A stretch of DNA of 64,000 nt from an uncultured Chitinophagaceae bacterium (GCA_937862815.1 CALMED010000012.1:124001-188000); one strand, 5' to 3'; positions 8,835 to 18,920 are shown, counted from the first letter of the stretch. Notes: generated by a model not told the origin, from the letters alone. A program made the numbers and translations.

Positions 8835-10162
8835 CAGATGTAACGGTTGATGAGGTTCTCGAGATATTCCTGCCGGCCGCTGCGGAGGGAGGGCTCGCCC
8901 GCCTCTACTGCAATGGACCGGAGGTCTTCGAGCGAAAGATTTCCGGCTTCAAACTCCTGTCCTTTGCCGCTGTTGAAAGAGGCATAGCGCTCACTTCGTA
9001 ATTTTTTGTAGTCGGACTGCTGCAGAATTTTATCGGCAACCACCAGCGAGCGGGCAAAGGCATCCATACCACCGATGTGTGCGTAGAAAAGATCTGCGGG
9101 ATCGGTGCTGTTCCGGCGGATCTTGGCATCAAAGTTAATGCCACCCCCGTCAAAGCCTCCGGCCTCCACAATCACCAGCATGGCTTCCACCAGTTCATTG
9201 ATGTTATTGGGAAACTGGTCGGTATCCCAGCCGTTTTGATAATCGCCCCGGTTCGCATCCATACTGCCCAGCATGCCGGCATTAGCAGCCACCTGCAGTT
9301 CGTGCTGGAACGTATGGCCGGCCAGTGTGGCGTGGTTGACTTCGATGTTCAGTTTAAAATCATCCATCAACCCGTATTGCCGTAAAAAGCCGATCACGGT
9401 TTCACTGTCGTAATCATACTGATGTTTACTGGGTTCACAGGGTTTGGGCTCTATGAAGAATGTTCCTTTAAATCCATTCCTGCGTGCATAATCTTTTGCC
9501 ATATGCAGAAAGCGGGCGAAGTGCTCCTTCTCCTTCTTCATGTTGGTATTCAGCAGGGTCATATACCCTTCACGCCCGCCCCAGAACACATAGTTCTCGC
9601 CATTCAGCGCAATGGTGGCATCCAGGGCCGCTTTTACCTGTGCGCCGGCATGGGCCACCACCTGGAAATCGGGGTTGGTGGCCGCACCGTTCATATAGCG
9701 ACGGTTGCTGAAAAGGTTGGCCGTACCCCAGAGCAGCTTCACGCCACTGGCTTGCTGTTTTTCTTTCAGATAATCGGTTATAGCAGCCAGGCGACGTTCA
9801 TTTTCATGTATGTCGTTGGTATAGTCTACCGCATCCACATCGTGGAAGCAGTAGAAGGGAAGTCCCAGTTTGGTTATGAATTCAAAAGCCGCATCGGCTT
9901 TCATCTTTGCCCGTTCAAGCGGGTCGCTGTGATTATCCCAAGGGAAGAGATGAGTGGGTTCTCCGAAGGGATCGGCACCGCTGCCGTTGAAACTGTGCCA
10001 GTAGGCACAGGCAAAACGGAACCAGTCTTTCATGGTTCTGCCTGCCACCACCCGGTCTTCTTCGTACCACCGGAAAGCGAGGGGGTTATCGGATTCAATT
10101 CCTTCGAAGGGGATCTTTCCTATTCCTTTGAAATATTCTGTCTGACCAGTAACTACCGACAT
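8834..10162 (-). CDS. xylA: Xylose isomerase
   Basis: Cytoplasmic metal-dependent isomerase of D-xylose to D-xylulose, 442 residues, matching the long (group II) xylose isomerases. Diagnostic segments include [17 protein letters not shown] (catalytic His and Asp), [34 protein letters not shown] (metal-binding Glu) and HDVDAVD-type metal sites. It begins 18 bases after xylB and overlaps galM by one base, so xylB-xylA-galM form a tight unit. In Bacteroidota this replaces an oxidoreductase route for xylose. Confidence 0.97.
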   Translation of the reverse strand: MSVVTGQTEYFKGIGKIPFEGIESDNPLAFRWYEEDRVVAGRTMKDWFRFACAYWHSFNGSGADPFGEPTHLFPWDNHSDPLERAKMKADAAFEFITKLGLPFYCFHDVDAVDYTNDIHENERRLAAITDYLKEKQQASGVKLLWGTANLFSNRRYMNGAATNPDFQVVAHAGAQVKAALDATIALNGENYVFWGGREGYMTLLNTNMKKEKEHFARFLHMAKDYARRNGFKGTFFIEPKPCEPSKHQYDYDSETVIGFLRQYGLMDDFKLNIEVNHATLAGHTFQHELQVAANAGMLGSMDANRGDYQNGWDTDQFPNNINELVEAMLVIVEAGGFDGGGINFDAKIRRNSTDPADLFYAHIGGMDAFARSLVVADKILQQSDYKKLRSERYASFNSGKGQEFEAGNLSLEDLRSIAVEAGEPSLRSGRQEYLENLINRYI

Positions 10163-10180
10163 AAAATGAGATTAAAAGAG

Positions 10181-11695
10181 TTAGAAATGTTGATCAACAA
10201 GGGTTCCTTCATGGTTCACAGCCTGCAGATGAAGTTCGAGCTGCGCTTTCCATTGGTTGTATAAATCCTGCCACCGGTCGCTGTACCGGGGCTCTGTAAC
10301 AGCCAGCGGCTGACGGTTCCGGAAGGCATCGGCCACCGTGTACACGCCTGCCCCTATTCCCGCTCCAATGGCGGCTCCATAACTGCCATCACCGTCATAA
10401 AACTCTATAGATACATTGCTGGTATTGGCAAAGGTTTGGGTAAACACCTCACTCAGGAACATATTGGCCCGGCCGGCACGGATCACCGATGGGTTCATGC
10501 CGTTTTCCCGCATGATATCCAACCCGTAGCGCATGGCAAAGGCAATACCTTCCTGTACGGCGCGTACGAGATGTCCGGTGCCATGGATGTTAAAGTCGAG
10601 GTTGTGAAAGTGTGCACCAATAATACGGTTTCCCAGCATCCGTTCGGCACCATTGCCAAAGGGCAGCGCAATCAATCCTTCCGCTCCGGGTGCCACTGCA
10701 GCGGCCGCTTCATTCAAACCGGCGTAGGAGTAGTGAGCGCCCATCCGGTCGCGTATCCACCGGTTAAAAATGCCGGTTCCGTTGATACAAAGCAGAATGC
10801 CGATGCGGGTGTGGATATCCGTATGGTTTACGTGCGCAAAACTGTTGATCCGTGAGAGCGGATCGGCATGCAGTTTTTCGCTGATGCCGTAAATGACGCC
10901 GGAAGTACCGGCTGTAGCGGCCACTTCACCGGGCTCAAATACGTTCAGCGCAAGCGCATTGTTGGGCTGATCGCCGGCCTTGTAGGTAACGGGAATGCCC
11001 TGGCGTAGAGAAAGACGCTGTGCCACCTTATCCGACACTGTTCCGTGTACACTGAAAACCGGCGATAACGGCGGGAATAATTCCGGATTAAATCCAAAAT
11101 AAGCCAGGATGTCCTGCGACAATTCCTGCTGGCGGAAATCCCAGAAAATACCCTCCGAAAGAGCCGAAACAGTTGTGGTGAGCTGGCCGGTCAGTTTCAT
11201 GGCGATAAAATCGCCGGGGAGCATGGCATGCCGGGCGCGGGCATACAGCGCCGGCTCTTCGTGCTTTACCCAGGCCAGTTTGGCTGCGGTGAAATTTCCG
11301 GGCGAATTCAGCAGGTGATTAAGACATTGTTCTTCACCAATTTCCTCAAAGGCCCGGTTGCCGGTTTCCACTGCCCGGCTGTCGCACCAGATAATGGAAT
11401 TACGGAGCACATGCTGCTCGCGGTCTGCCAGTACCAGTCCATGCATCTGATAGGCAATACCAATGGCACGGATATCGTGTGAATCATAATCACCGGCGGC
11501 ATGACATTTCAGCACCGCCTGTTTCACCATCTCCCACCATTGGTCGGGGCTTTGTTCCGCCCAACCCGGCTGCAGGGCAATGATCTCCGCTTCAGTTTCG
11601 GGGTATTGCGCCGAAGCGAGGATCGCCTGCGTCTGCGCATCCACAACAGATACCTTTACAGATGAAGTGCCGAGATCAATACCTAGTAAGAGCAT
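10181..11695 (-). CDS. xylB: Xylulokinase (FGGY family)
   Basis: ATP-dependent kinase of 504 residues converting D-xylulose to xylulose 5-phosphate for the pentose phosphate pathway. The ATPase N-domain starts MLLLGIDLGTSSVKVSVVD (phosphate 1 motif), followed by YQMHGLVLAD, SIIWCDSRAVETG and the C-domain block GTSGVIYGISEK. It is the first gene after a strong terminator at 11732-11761, so it may have its own promoter and head the xylB-xylA-galM-MFS-uxuA-GH43 unit. Confidence 0.96.
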   Translation of the reverse strand: MLLLGIDLGTSSVKVSVVDAQTQAILASAQYPETEAEIIALQPGWAEQSPDQWWEMVKQAVLKCHAAGDYDSHDIRAIGIAYQMHGLVLADREQHVLRNSIIWCDSRAVETGNRAFEEIGEEQCLNHLLNSPGNFTAAKLAWVKHEEPALYARARHAMLPGDFIAMKLTGQLTTTVSALSEGIFWDFRQQELSQDILAYFGFNPELFPPLSPVFSVHGTVSDKVAQRLSLRQGIPVTYKAGDQPNNALALNVFEPGEVAATAGTSGVIYGISEKLHADPLSRINSFAHVNHTDIHTRIGILLCINGTGIFNRWIRDRMGAHYSYAGLNEAAAAVAPGAEGLIALPFGNGAERMLGNRIIGAHFHNLDFNIHGTGHLVRAVQEGIAFAMRYGLDIMRENGMNPSVIRAGRANMFLSEVFTQTFANTSNVSIEFYDGDGSYGAAIGAGIGAGVYTVADAFRNRQPLAVTEPRYSDRWQDLYNQWKAQLELHLQAVNHEGTLVDQHF

Positions 11696-11731
11696 ACCCG
11701 GATTATTTTAATGAAGCTACGCAAGAATTCT

Positions 11732-11761
11732 AAAAAGGGAAGGATGAAGAATCATCCCTCC
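11732..11761 (-). terminator. Rho-independent terminator after GH10, before xylB
   Basis: On the minus strand a 10-bp stem (GGAGGGATGA pairing with TCATCCTTCC, one G-U pair; positions 11738-11761) with a TTCT loop is followed by CTTTTT. It lies between the GH10 stop (11794) and the xylB start (11695). It therefore probably ends most transcripts of susC-susD-GH10 and uncouples them from the catabolic genes. Confidence 0.75.
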
Positions 11762-11793
11762 GTGTTACTATTGATTATTGCTTGCTTGCTCGT

Positions 11794-13398
11794 TTATTGA
11801 TTTTTCAACCCCTGGAGGAAGGCTCCGTAGGCTGGTTTTTTATTGTAATCGTTATCATACAGCAGGGGAAACTCGGTACCGTTGCGGTACAGCCAGCTGT
11901 TGGCATCGTTTACGCCCCAAACGGTGATACCGGCCTGTTGCGCTTTGGGGATGTGCTTCAGGTAGGAACTTACCACATAGCGGTACATCACGGCCTGGTA
12001 GGCGAGCAGTTCCGGTGTGGGTCCGCCTGCAGCGCTGCCGAGAATCGTCCGCACATCCAGTTCGGTAACCCGGATTTTAAGACCGGTGGCCGCCAGTTTC
12101 TTAAACATATCATCAATGCCGGCATAACTGGTTCTGCGGTCAATGTGCATTTGTGTACCGATACCGTCCACTTTGGCCCCGTTGGTTTTCAGCCAGTCAA
12201 CAAATGCTATCAGCGAATCCAGCTTGCGGGCACTCGACTCCAGGTTGTAATCGTTGATGTACAGATCGGCCGTGGGATCGGCCTCACGGGCATAGTTGAA
12301 GGCCTTGAGTGCAAAATCACGACCCATGTAATGCGTCCATACCAATACATCGGCTGCTTCATTGCTGGTGTTGAGGTTGGTACGGAGCGCACCGGCGGGG
12401 TTGTCGGCAAAAAGTTCGTTCACCACATCCCAGGCACGCACTTTGTTTTTATACCGGTTCACTGTACCCAGGATGAAGGTCCGGAGGGCGGTATCCAGCT
12501 TCAGGGCGATCTGAGGTCCGCTGGGGGTATTCACCACCTCTTTCACACTGGCATCATCAATAAAGTAGGTATTGGCTGCCTGTCCCATATCAAATACCAT
12601 GCGGAACTGGGATGAGTTGGCTGTGATGGTCCAGTTGATCTGCTGCCAGGCTGTACCTATGGTCTGATCACCCTGGAACTGAGAAGAACCGCCATCACCA
12701 TAAGCGGTGGACAGACGGATGGATCCGCCCGCGCTGGCGGCACGAACCCAATAGGATACAATGTACTGCCGACCGGGTATGAGGGTTACGAAGTTGCTCG
12801 CCAGCTGCACCCGCCACTGGCTGCCGGGATAGGCGGTGGGATTAACTACCCGCAAGGCACCGGCACCTGTACGGAATTCGCCGGTTGCCGTCGTGTGGGT
12901 AAGAGTGGATGTGCCGGCGGGATTACCGCTGTTGAAAATATTCCAGCCGGTAAGACCACCTTCAAAACCAGGATTGCCGAGCAACTCAACGGCTGCCGGT
13001 ATGGTGATACCGGCGTAATTTTTCAGGTACGTGGCATTCTGGTTCTGGTGCCAGCCCAGGGTGTGGCCGTAAATTTCCATGGAACCCACCGCATTCACGA
13101 GGGCGTCGGTGTTGGTGAAATTGAGCTGACCGTTGTCCCGCACAATGGCGCCGTGCTTCATGAGCCATTCAAAGGTGACACCGTCAAAATCGCGCCGGGC
13201 GGTGGCTGCGAAATTGGGATCGTTCAGGAAAGGGCCGGAGTTGATGGAGGTACCGATGTAAAGATCCGTTACATCCTTAAGGGCGGGGCCTGTTTCACCG
13301 AAGTTACCGGTTGACAGGACGCCAACTTTGGGGTCCCTCCTACAGGCCACGAGAACCACCAGGGCCAAGAACAGCAAGAAAAAATTGTTCCGATTCAT
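11794..13398 (-). CDS. GH10 endo-beta-1,4-xylanase with a carbohydrate-binding module inserted in the catalytic barrel (lipoprotein)
   Basis: Surface endoxylanase of 534 residues. The ATG at 13398 is preferred over an in-frame TTG two codons upstream. The signal peptide ends in a lipobox (LVLVAC, Cys19). GH10 sequence (GTSINSGPFLNDPNF, IYGHTLGWHQNQ) is interrupted at about residues 135-290 by a CBM4/9-like jelly roll (NPGFEGGLTGWNIFNSG to YFIDDASVKEV). The barrel then resumes with acid/base Glu328 in WDVVNE and nucleophile Glu447 in RVTELDVR. This layout is known for SusCD-linked Bacteroidota xylanases. Gene order susC-susD-GH10, with 28 bases after susD, points to a cell-surface xylan-cutting enzyme. 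Confidence 0.93.
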   Translation of the reverse strand: MNRNNFFLLFLALVVLVACRRDPKVGVLSTGNFGETGPALKDVTDLYIGTSINSGPFLNDPNFAATARRDFDGVTFEWLMKHGAIVRDNGQLNFTNTDALVNAVGSMEIYGHTLGWHQNQNATYLKNYAGITIPAAVELLGNPGFEGGLTGWNIFNSGNPAGTSTLTHTTATGEFRTGAGALRVVNPTAYPGSQWRVQLASNFVTLIPGRQYIVSYWVRAASAGGSIRLSTAYGDGGSSQFQGDQTIGTAWQQINWTITANSSQFRMVFDMGQAANTYFIDDASVKEVVNTPSGPQIALKLDTALRTFILGTVNRYKNKVRAWDVVNELFADNPAGALRTNLNTSNEAADVLVWTHYMGRDFALKAFNYAREADPTADLYINDYNLESSARKLDSLIAFVDWLKTNGAKVDGIGTQMHIDRRTSYAGIDDMFKKLAATGLKIRVTELDVRTILGSAAGGPTPELLAYQAVMYRYVVSSYLKHIPKAQQAGITVWGVNDANSWLYRNGTEFPLLYDNDYNKKPAYGAFLQGLKNQ

Positions 13399-13426
13399 AT
13401 GCAATAATTTTTAAGTGTTTACAACA

Positions 13427-15247
13427 TTAATAACCCGAATTCTGGTATTTAAGTTTTTCGGGATCGTTGGTGTTGTCGAGCTGACTGCGGGGAATGGGGC
13501 GCAGCGTATGAAAATCCTGGATGCGGGGAGCTGCATCGGTATTGTGCAGACGTACCCGCTCCACCAGTTTACCCCGAACGGCAAGGTCGGGCCAACGGGT
13601 GCTTTCACCGCAGAGTTCGCGGGTGCGCTCATCCAGGATAAAGTCGAGGGTCATCTGACCTGCTGTTACCTGGATAGCGGCATAACGGGCATCCACCTGC
13701 GCAGTGGTAAGGCCGGGGCGGAAAGCAGCACGGCGTTTCAGCACGTTGATGAGGGTGGCTGCTTCGTTGGCATTGCCACGACCCAGTGCTGCCTCTGCAG
13801 CCAGGAGATAGGTCTCACCCAGCTTGGAAACCGGGAAGGGGCGGGAGCCGGAGAAGTTGGGATCAATCTTACCGGGATCTTCGTACTTGCTCAGGCTCGG
13901 ATACATGTTACGGGTAACCGACGCATCCACGGTGCCGCCGATGAAGTAAAATTCACGGGGAGCAATAACGCGGTACGGACGTAACCGGGGACCCATTGGC
14001 AGTACTCCGTTCAACGAATCGGCAATCTGGTTGGTGAGTGCCATCACAAAAGCCGTATCCTGGCTGGCTGTAAACCCACCTCCCGTAACAGATGCGATGT
14101 AAACAGTGCGGAAACTGCCTTCGTAACGGCTGTCATTAACCTTGTCGGCAAAAGCCACATTATACACCCAGGGAGTGGGACAGAAACGGCGGATCGGGCG
14201 GCCGTACAAAACAGTACGCTGGCTCACCGGCTGGGTGGAAGAAGAGTTGAGCGGCGCACGTACAGCGGTGTAGTCGCCGCAGAAATCATTGGCGGCATCC
14301 ACGCCTTTACCTCCACCGATGCCGGTGGGGTTACCCACTTCGTTTACAGAGAAGTTACCCACCAGGCGCTCCACCGAATAAAGAATTTCGGAATTGTAAT
14401 CGTTGCCGGGGCGGTGAACATCCGCATAGCTGGCCTGCAGGGCAACACCATAGCGCGACTGGTTATTGATGATTTCCATGGCAGCGTTGTATGCACTGTC
14501 GAAGTAGGGAGTACGCTGACCGGCAGGAAGTGAATAAGCTTTGTGCAGGTAGGCTTTGGCCAACAGGTGAAACGCGGCCGGCTTGGCGAGCCGGAAGGCA
14601 TTCGCCGGTCGGCGGTCGGGCAGGTTCTGCGTAGCAATTTTCAGGTCTTCAATAATGGCCTCATAGTTTTGTACGAGCAGCTGGGCGGTGGGCAGGCGGT
14701 TGAAGCCCTGGAAGGGTTGCTGATTAAACTTAAGGATGCCACTACCCAGGTCCAGCGGCACTGCGCCGAAGTACTGCACCAGGTTGAGATAATACTGTGC
14801 CCGCAGATAGCGGATTTCGCCAATGGCTGTAGTACGGGCTTCATTGCTGAGCGCAACATCCGGTGCAAATTCAAGCAGACCGTTGGCAAGGTTGATGTTA
14901 TTGAAACTCCGGTTCCAGGGCGTGAGAAGAGCGCCGTTGGCCGGGTCTACGAGGTAATTACCCAGTGTGAGCACATCACCGGTACCACCGGCGCCGGTAC
15001 GTGGTTGCTCGGCGTAGGTCCATTCGTCCGTACCAACCGTACCAATGGCCACGGCACCTTCCGGTCCGTACAGGAAACGCATACCGGAGTACAAGGAGTA
15101 AATTCCGTTTTGAAATCCGGTTGGCGTCTTAAAATAATCCACAGAAAAAACGGTGAACGGTCGTTCCTGCAGTTTTTTGGAACAGCCGGCAGCCACCATC
15201 AACATGAGTGATAAGGCCGCCATTATGTAGTGCTTTGTATGTTTCAT
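13427..15247 (-). CDS. SusD/RagB-family glycan-binding outer membrane lipoprotein
   Basis: Surface lipoprotein of 606 residues that caps the SusC channel and binds xylan fragments. The signal peptide ends in LMVAAGCSKK with the lipid-modified cysteine at residue 22. The N-terminal SusD-like region (YFKTPTGFQNGIYSLYSGM, RAQYYLNLVQYFGAVPLDL) and the C-terminal region (FPVSKLGETYLLAAEAALGRG, LDFILDERTRELCGE) match the family's TPR fold. It starts 19 bases after the upstream susC stop, which is the normal pairing. Substrate is inferred from the linked GH10, GH67 and GH115 genes. Confidence 0.96.
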   Translation of the reverse strand: MKHTKHYIMAALSLMLMVAAGCSKKLQERPFTVFSVDYFKTPTGFQNGIYSLYSGMRFLYGPEGAVAIGTVGTDEWTYAEQPRTGAGGTGDVLTLGNYLVDPANGALLTPWNRSFNNINLANGLLEFAPDVALSNEARTTAIGEIRYLRAQYYLNLVQYFGAVPLDLGSGILKFNQQPFQGFNRLPTAQLLVQNYEAIIEDLKIATQNLPDRRPANAFRLAKPAAFHLLAKAYLHKAYSLPAGQRTPYFDSAYNAAMEIINNQSRYGVALQASYADVHRPGNDYNSEILYSVERLVGNFSVNEVGNPTGIGGGKGVDAANDFCGDYTAVRAPLNSSSTQPVSQRTVLYGRPIRRFCPTPWVYNVAFADKVNDSRYEGSFRTVYIASVTGGGFTASQDTAFVMALTNQIADSLNGVLPMGPRLRPYRVIAPREFYFIGGTVDASVTRNMYPSLSKYEDPGKIDPNFSGSRPFPVSKLGETYLLAAEAALGRGNANEAATLINVLKRRAAFRPGLTTAQVDARYAAIQVTAGQMTLDFILDERTRELCGESTRWPDLAVRGKLVERVRLHNTDAAPRIQDFHTLRPIPRSQLDNTNDPEKLKYQNSGY

Positions 15248-15266
15248 TTCAGATTCGTTTAAGCGA

Positions 15267-18200
15267 TTAGAGGGTGAGATTCAGACCAAAGGTGTAGGTG
15301 CGGCGGGGAGGTGTGCCCAGGCCCACTGTAACAGTGCCGTTGGCACCACCGCGGATATTACCCGGGTTGGATACACCCTGGTTGCCCACACCTGTGCCTT
15401 CCGGATCAACACCTGTTTGGCGGAAGAAGGGTGAAAAAAGGATCGCTGCATTGTCCATGTTGAAGTAGGCACGCAGCGCCTGTACGCCAAAACGTTTCAA
15501 CATATCTTTCTGAAAAGTATATCCAAGGTTTACACTGCGGAGCTTCACAAAAGTGCCGCTGTAGTAACCGAGGGTTGACCAGGCCGTACTCATATTGCTG
15601 ATCTGAGCCTGGGGCTGCGGAAACCAGTTGGAGGGATTGGTGGGTGTCCAGTAATCCACCTTCAGTGCATTGCGCCGTCCGTCCAGGATGGTGATGAATG
15701 CAGCGTTCGGCTGGTGCAGCTGGCTGATGATCGTACCACCGAAGCGGGCATAAAATACAGTCGATACATCAAAGCCTTTGTAGGAGAAACGGTGGGTCAT
15801 ACCACCCTGCAGGCGGGCATCGCCGTCGCCGATGATGTGACGGTCGAGGTCATTGATGATTCCATCGGGTTTACCTTCCGGACCGCTGTGGTCTTTCAAC
15901 TTCAGCTGACCGGGAATGGCGCCAAAACGGGCGGCTTCTTCGGCTTCACTGATCTGCCAGATGCCCAGCTTCTGGAAATCAAAAATGGCCGACATGGGGT
16001 GTCCCACAAACAACTGGCTGCCGATCACTTCTCTTACATTACCATTCAGCTTCAACAGCCTGTTGCGGTTGAAGAAGAGGTTGAAGTCGGAGCTCCAGTT
16101 GAAGCCGCTCTTCGATGTATAGTTAACGGTCGAAAGTGTAAATTCAACACCCTTGTTCGACATCTCGCCGATGTTGGTGAGGTACGAACCGGCAACACCC
16201 GAAGTAACCGGCAGATTCACGGTGTACAGAATGCGGTTGGTTTGCGCATTGTACAGTTCCAGTGAACCGGTGATCCGGCTGTTGAAGAGGTTAAAATCGA
16301 GACCCACGTTACCCACACTGGTGAATTCCCACGACAGATTGGGATTGGGAAGCGTTACCACATTGTAACCGGTAACCACTGTGGGACCAAAATTATAACG
16401 GGTAATATTACCGCCAAAGTCACCGGCCGCCAGGCCATTGGAGTTGTTAACCAGGCCCAGTGACTGGTAAGGGTTGATGGCCTGGTTGGAGGTTTGTCCC
16501 CAACCGGCGCGGAGCTTAAGACTGGAAACAGCTTTAAGCTTTTGCATAAACGGTTCATCCGATATCACCCATCCGGCGGATACGGCCGGGTAGTTAAACC
16601 ATTGGTTACCGGGGGCAAGACGGGAAGAACCATCGCGGCGGTAGGTAAAGGTCAGCAGATACTTATCGTTGAACGCGTAGTTAACGCGGGCCATGTAGGA
16701 AATCAGCGCCCAACGGCTTTCGCCACCACCTAACTGCGTGTTAGAGGAGTTGACAGGGGTGGACAGCGCCAGGTTGTAGAACCGTACAAAGTTGTCGTCA
16801 ATGGAATCTTTCTGAATGAAATTACTGAAACCCTGCTGTTCCTGGATGCTGTACAGACCGGTAAAGTTGAGCCGGTGTTTTTCCTTGATGGTCTTGTCGT
16901 AGAACAAAAGGTTTTCAAGGGTATAACCCCAGTTTTCGCCATTGTCTACCCGGGCGATATTGCCCAGCGCGGCGCGGAAAAAGCTGGGATTACCCGGCAG
17001 GTCAGCTGCACGGAACTGACCGCCATGCTGCTGATCGTAGTTCAGACCGAGGTTGGCCCGGTATTTCAGCCCTTTTAAGATTTCATATTCAGCATAAAGA
17101 CTGTTGAATGTGCGCAAACGACGGACCCGGTCTACCCAGTGATTATTATTTTGCTTCAGGTAAAGGGGACTGTAACGGCCGTTGGCGTTAATATCATCAA
17201 TGTTACCCCAGGGTGTCGGGTTAATATTACCCAAAGAGTCGTAGGGGCTGATGAGCGGACTCATCGCCAGCATACGAAACAGCGGGGAACCTGACACAAA
17301 CTGGGTACCGTTGGTTATGGTGAGGATATTCTGGGAGGATGCGCCGATTTTAATTTTTTTGCCAATGCGGCTGTCAATGGCGGCACGCAGCGTGAAGCGG
17401 GTAAAATCTTCACCCGGCAACACGGTGGTTTCTTTGAAATATCCACCCCCCAGGGAAAAAGTATTACCGGCCGATCCACCGGATACGTTGATGTTATGGT
17501 CGGTCCGGATCGAGTTCTGGTACATGAGATCCTGCCAATTGGTATTGGTGCCGCGCTGCATGCCGGTAATTTCCTGCGGCATGTAGCCCTGGCTCCAGGT
17601 GGATAAGTTGCGCATGGACATGTATTCGGCAGAATTGAATACCGGATAGGGGTTCATTACCTGCCCAACACCGTAGTAGCCGTTGTAGGAAACACGTGTT
17701 TCTCCGCTGCGACCCTTTTTAGTTGTTACCAGAATCACCCCATTGGCACCCCGCGAACCATAAATGGCCGTTGCGGAAGCGTCTTTTAAGATGTCAATGG
17801 AGGCTACATCGTCGGGGTTAATGTCGTTGAGTGTTCCTTCCCAGGGAATTCCATCCACAACAAAAAGCGGGTCGTTGGAGCCGCTGATGGAACGGATACC
17901 CCGGATGCGGATCTGACCGCCTGAGCCAGGCTGGTTACCGGTTCGCTGAATCTCCAGACCGGCAGCCCTTCCCTGCAAGGCCTGCTGCAGGTTGGCTACA
18001 GGAATTTCGCGGAGTTCCTTTTCACCTACCGATACCACGGCACCTGTTACATCCCGTTTACGGGCAGTGCCGTAACCAATGACCACCACTTCGCTCATGG
18101 ATTTGTCGGCTGTCGTAAGAGAGATGGTGATATCCGCCTGGTTTCCAACGGCAATTTCGCGGGTGGTAAAACCAATGGCAGAGATCACCAGGGTGTTACC

Positions 18201-18443
18201 CGGTTCAACTGAAATAGTAAAGTTGCCACTGTTATCGCTGGTGGTACCGCGGGCGGTACCTTTAACTGAAATGGAGGCGCTGGCTACGGGAGCACCGCCC
18301 TCTCCGGTGATTTTACCCCGCAGCGTGCGCTCCTGCGCCCGTAGGGGGACCGTAAAAAGAATCTGGAACAAGACAGCCAGCAGCAGAGCTGTACGTGCCA
18401 TCGTTCGATGCAGGGAAGGCAAACTCGATTTTTTGTTTGGCAT
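15267..18443 (-). CDS. SusC/RagA-family TonB-linked outer membrane transporter (xylan locus)
   Basis: TonB-dependent importer of 1058 residues from the ATG at 18443. A longer reading from a TTG at 18494 would place 17 extra residues ahead of the signal peptide (TMARTALLLAVLFQILFTVPLRAQ) and is less likely. A carboxypeptidase-regulatory-like domain (RTLRGKITGEGGAPVASAS) precedes the plug with KDASATAIYGSRGANGVILV, and the barrel ends in an aromatic/hydrophobic strand (RRTYTFGLNLTL), as outer membrane proteins do. No FecR-interacting STN domain is seen, fitting control by LacI-type regulators. It heads the susC-susD-GH10 transcript and should import xylo-oligosaccharides cut at the surface. Confidence 0.97.
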   Translation of the reverse strand: MPNKKSSLPSLHRTMARTALLLAVLFQILFTVPLRAQERTLRGKITGEGGAPVASASISVKGTARGTTSDNSGNFTISVEPGNTLVISAIGFTTREIAVGNQADITISLTTADKSMSEVVVIGYGTARKRDVTGAVVSVGEKELREIPVANLQQALQGRAAGLEIQRTGNQPGSGGQIRIRGIRSISGSNDPLFVVDGIPWEGTLNDINPDDVASIDILKDASATAIYGSRGANGVILVTTKKGRSGETRVSYNGYYGVGQVMNPYPVFNSAEYMSMRNLSTWSQGYMPQEITGMQRGTNTNWQDLMYQNSIRTDHNINVSGGSAGNTFSLGGGYFKETTVLPGEDFTRFTLRAAIDSRIGKKIKIGASSQNILTITNGTQFVSGSPLFRMLAMSPLISPYDSLGNINPTPWGNIDDINANGRYSPLYLKQNNNHWVDRVRRLRTFNSLYAEYEILKGLKYRANLGLNYDQQHGGQFRAADLPGNPSFFRAALGNIARVDNGENWGYTLENLLFYDKTIKEKHRLNFTGLYSIQEQQGFSNFIQKDSIDDNFVRFYNLALSTPVNSSNTQLGGGESRWALISYMARVNYAFNDKYLLTFTYRRDGSSRLAPGNQWFNYPAVSAGWVISDEPFMQKLKAVSSLKLRAGWGQTSNQAINPYQSLGLVNNSNGLAAGDFGGNITRYNFGPTVVTGYNVVTLPNPNLSWEFTSVGNVGLDFNLFNSRITGSLELYNAQTNRILYTVNLPVTSGVAGSYLTNIGEMSNKGVEFTLSTVNYTSKSGFNWSSDFNLFFNRNRLLKLNGNVREVIGSQLFVGHPMSAIFDFQKLGIWQISEAEEAARFGAIPGQLKLKDHSGPEGKPDGIINDLDRHIIGDGDARLQGGMTHRFSYKGFDVSTVFYARFGGTIISQLHQPNAAFITILDGRRNALKVDYWTPTNPSNWFPQPQAQISNMSTAWSTLGYYSGTFVKLRSVNLGYTFQKDMLKRFGVQALRAYFNMDNAAILFSPFFRQTGVDPEGTGVGNQGVSNPGNIRGGANGTVTVGLGTPPRRTYTFGLNLTL

Positions 18444-18696
18444 GATGAAATCGTTTTTAATTAGCAAGAAGAAGTCTTGGTTTTTCGCAGACAACCGGAT
18501 TATTCAGCCGTTCTACGCGGAAGAAAGAAAAATGCGGTAAAAAATAAAATGACAAACGGGTGGCCCAAGTGCCGGGTGACCGGAATCAGTATTTCCCGCT
18601 GCGCAGGAAAACCCGAAATCCGGATGGCTTATATGAGTAAGCAGTTTCATAATCAAGCAATTCGATGGTTCAGCCCCGGAGGCCATCTGCAATCTG

Positions 18697-18710
18697 TGCA
18701 ATCGGTTGCA
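18697..18710. promoter_or_regulatory. LacI-type operator O1
   Basis: TGCAATCGGTTGCA is a near-perfect inverted repeat with a central CG step, the form bound by LacI/GalR repressors. It is the exact reverse complement of the 14-base core of O2 at 18906-18919. Centre-to-centre distance is 209 bp, close to 20 helical turns, so both sites would lie on the same DNA face. It probably regulates susC. Confidence 0.7.
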
Positions 18711-18904
18711 TTAAATGTGGAAAAAAAAGCCGGTAGTTTCTAAACCGACATTTAATTTTTCCTAAATGGCCACACAGCACCATAACAATATCCGGAAGAG
18801 AGTATCCGGCAAACGACTGCGGGGAGCTGGTTACGTGCGTGGCACCGTTGCAAAGAGCATCCAACCTTCATTGGCTGGGCTAAAGTAGGAAAGTTTTTGA
18901 AATA

Positions 18905-18920
18905 ATGCAACCGATTGCAT
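18905..18920. promoter_or_regulatory. LacI-type operator O2 overlapping the regulator's promoter
   Basis: ATGCAACCGATTGCAT is a 16-base inverted repeat with one mismatched pair. It covers the ATTG that serves as the -33 element of the promoter reading into the regulator at 18974. A repressor bound here would block the regulator and the whole rightward operon, implying autoregulation. Confidence 0.72.
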
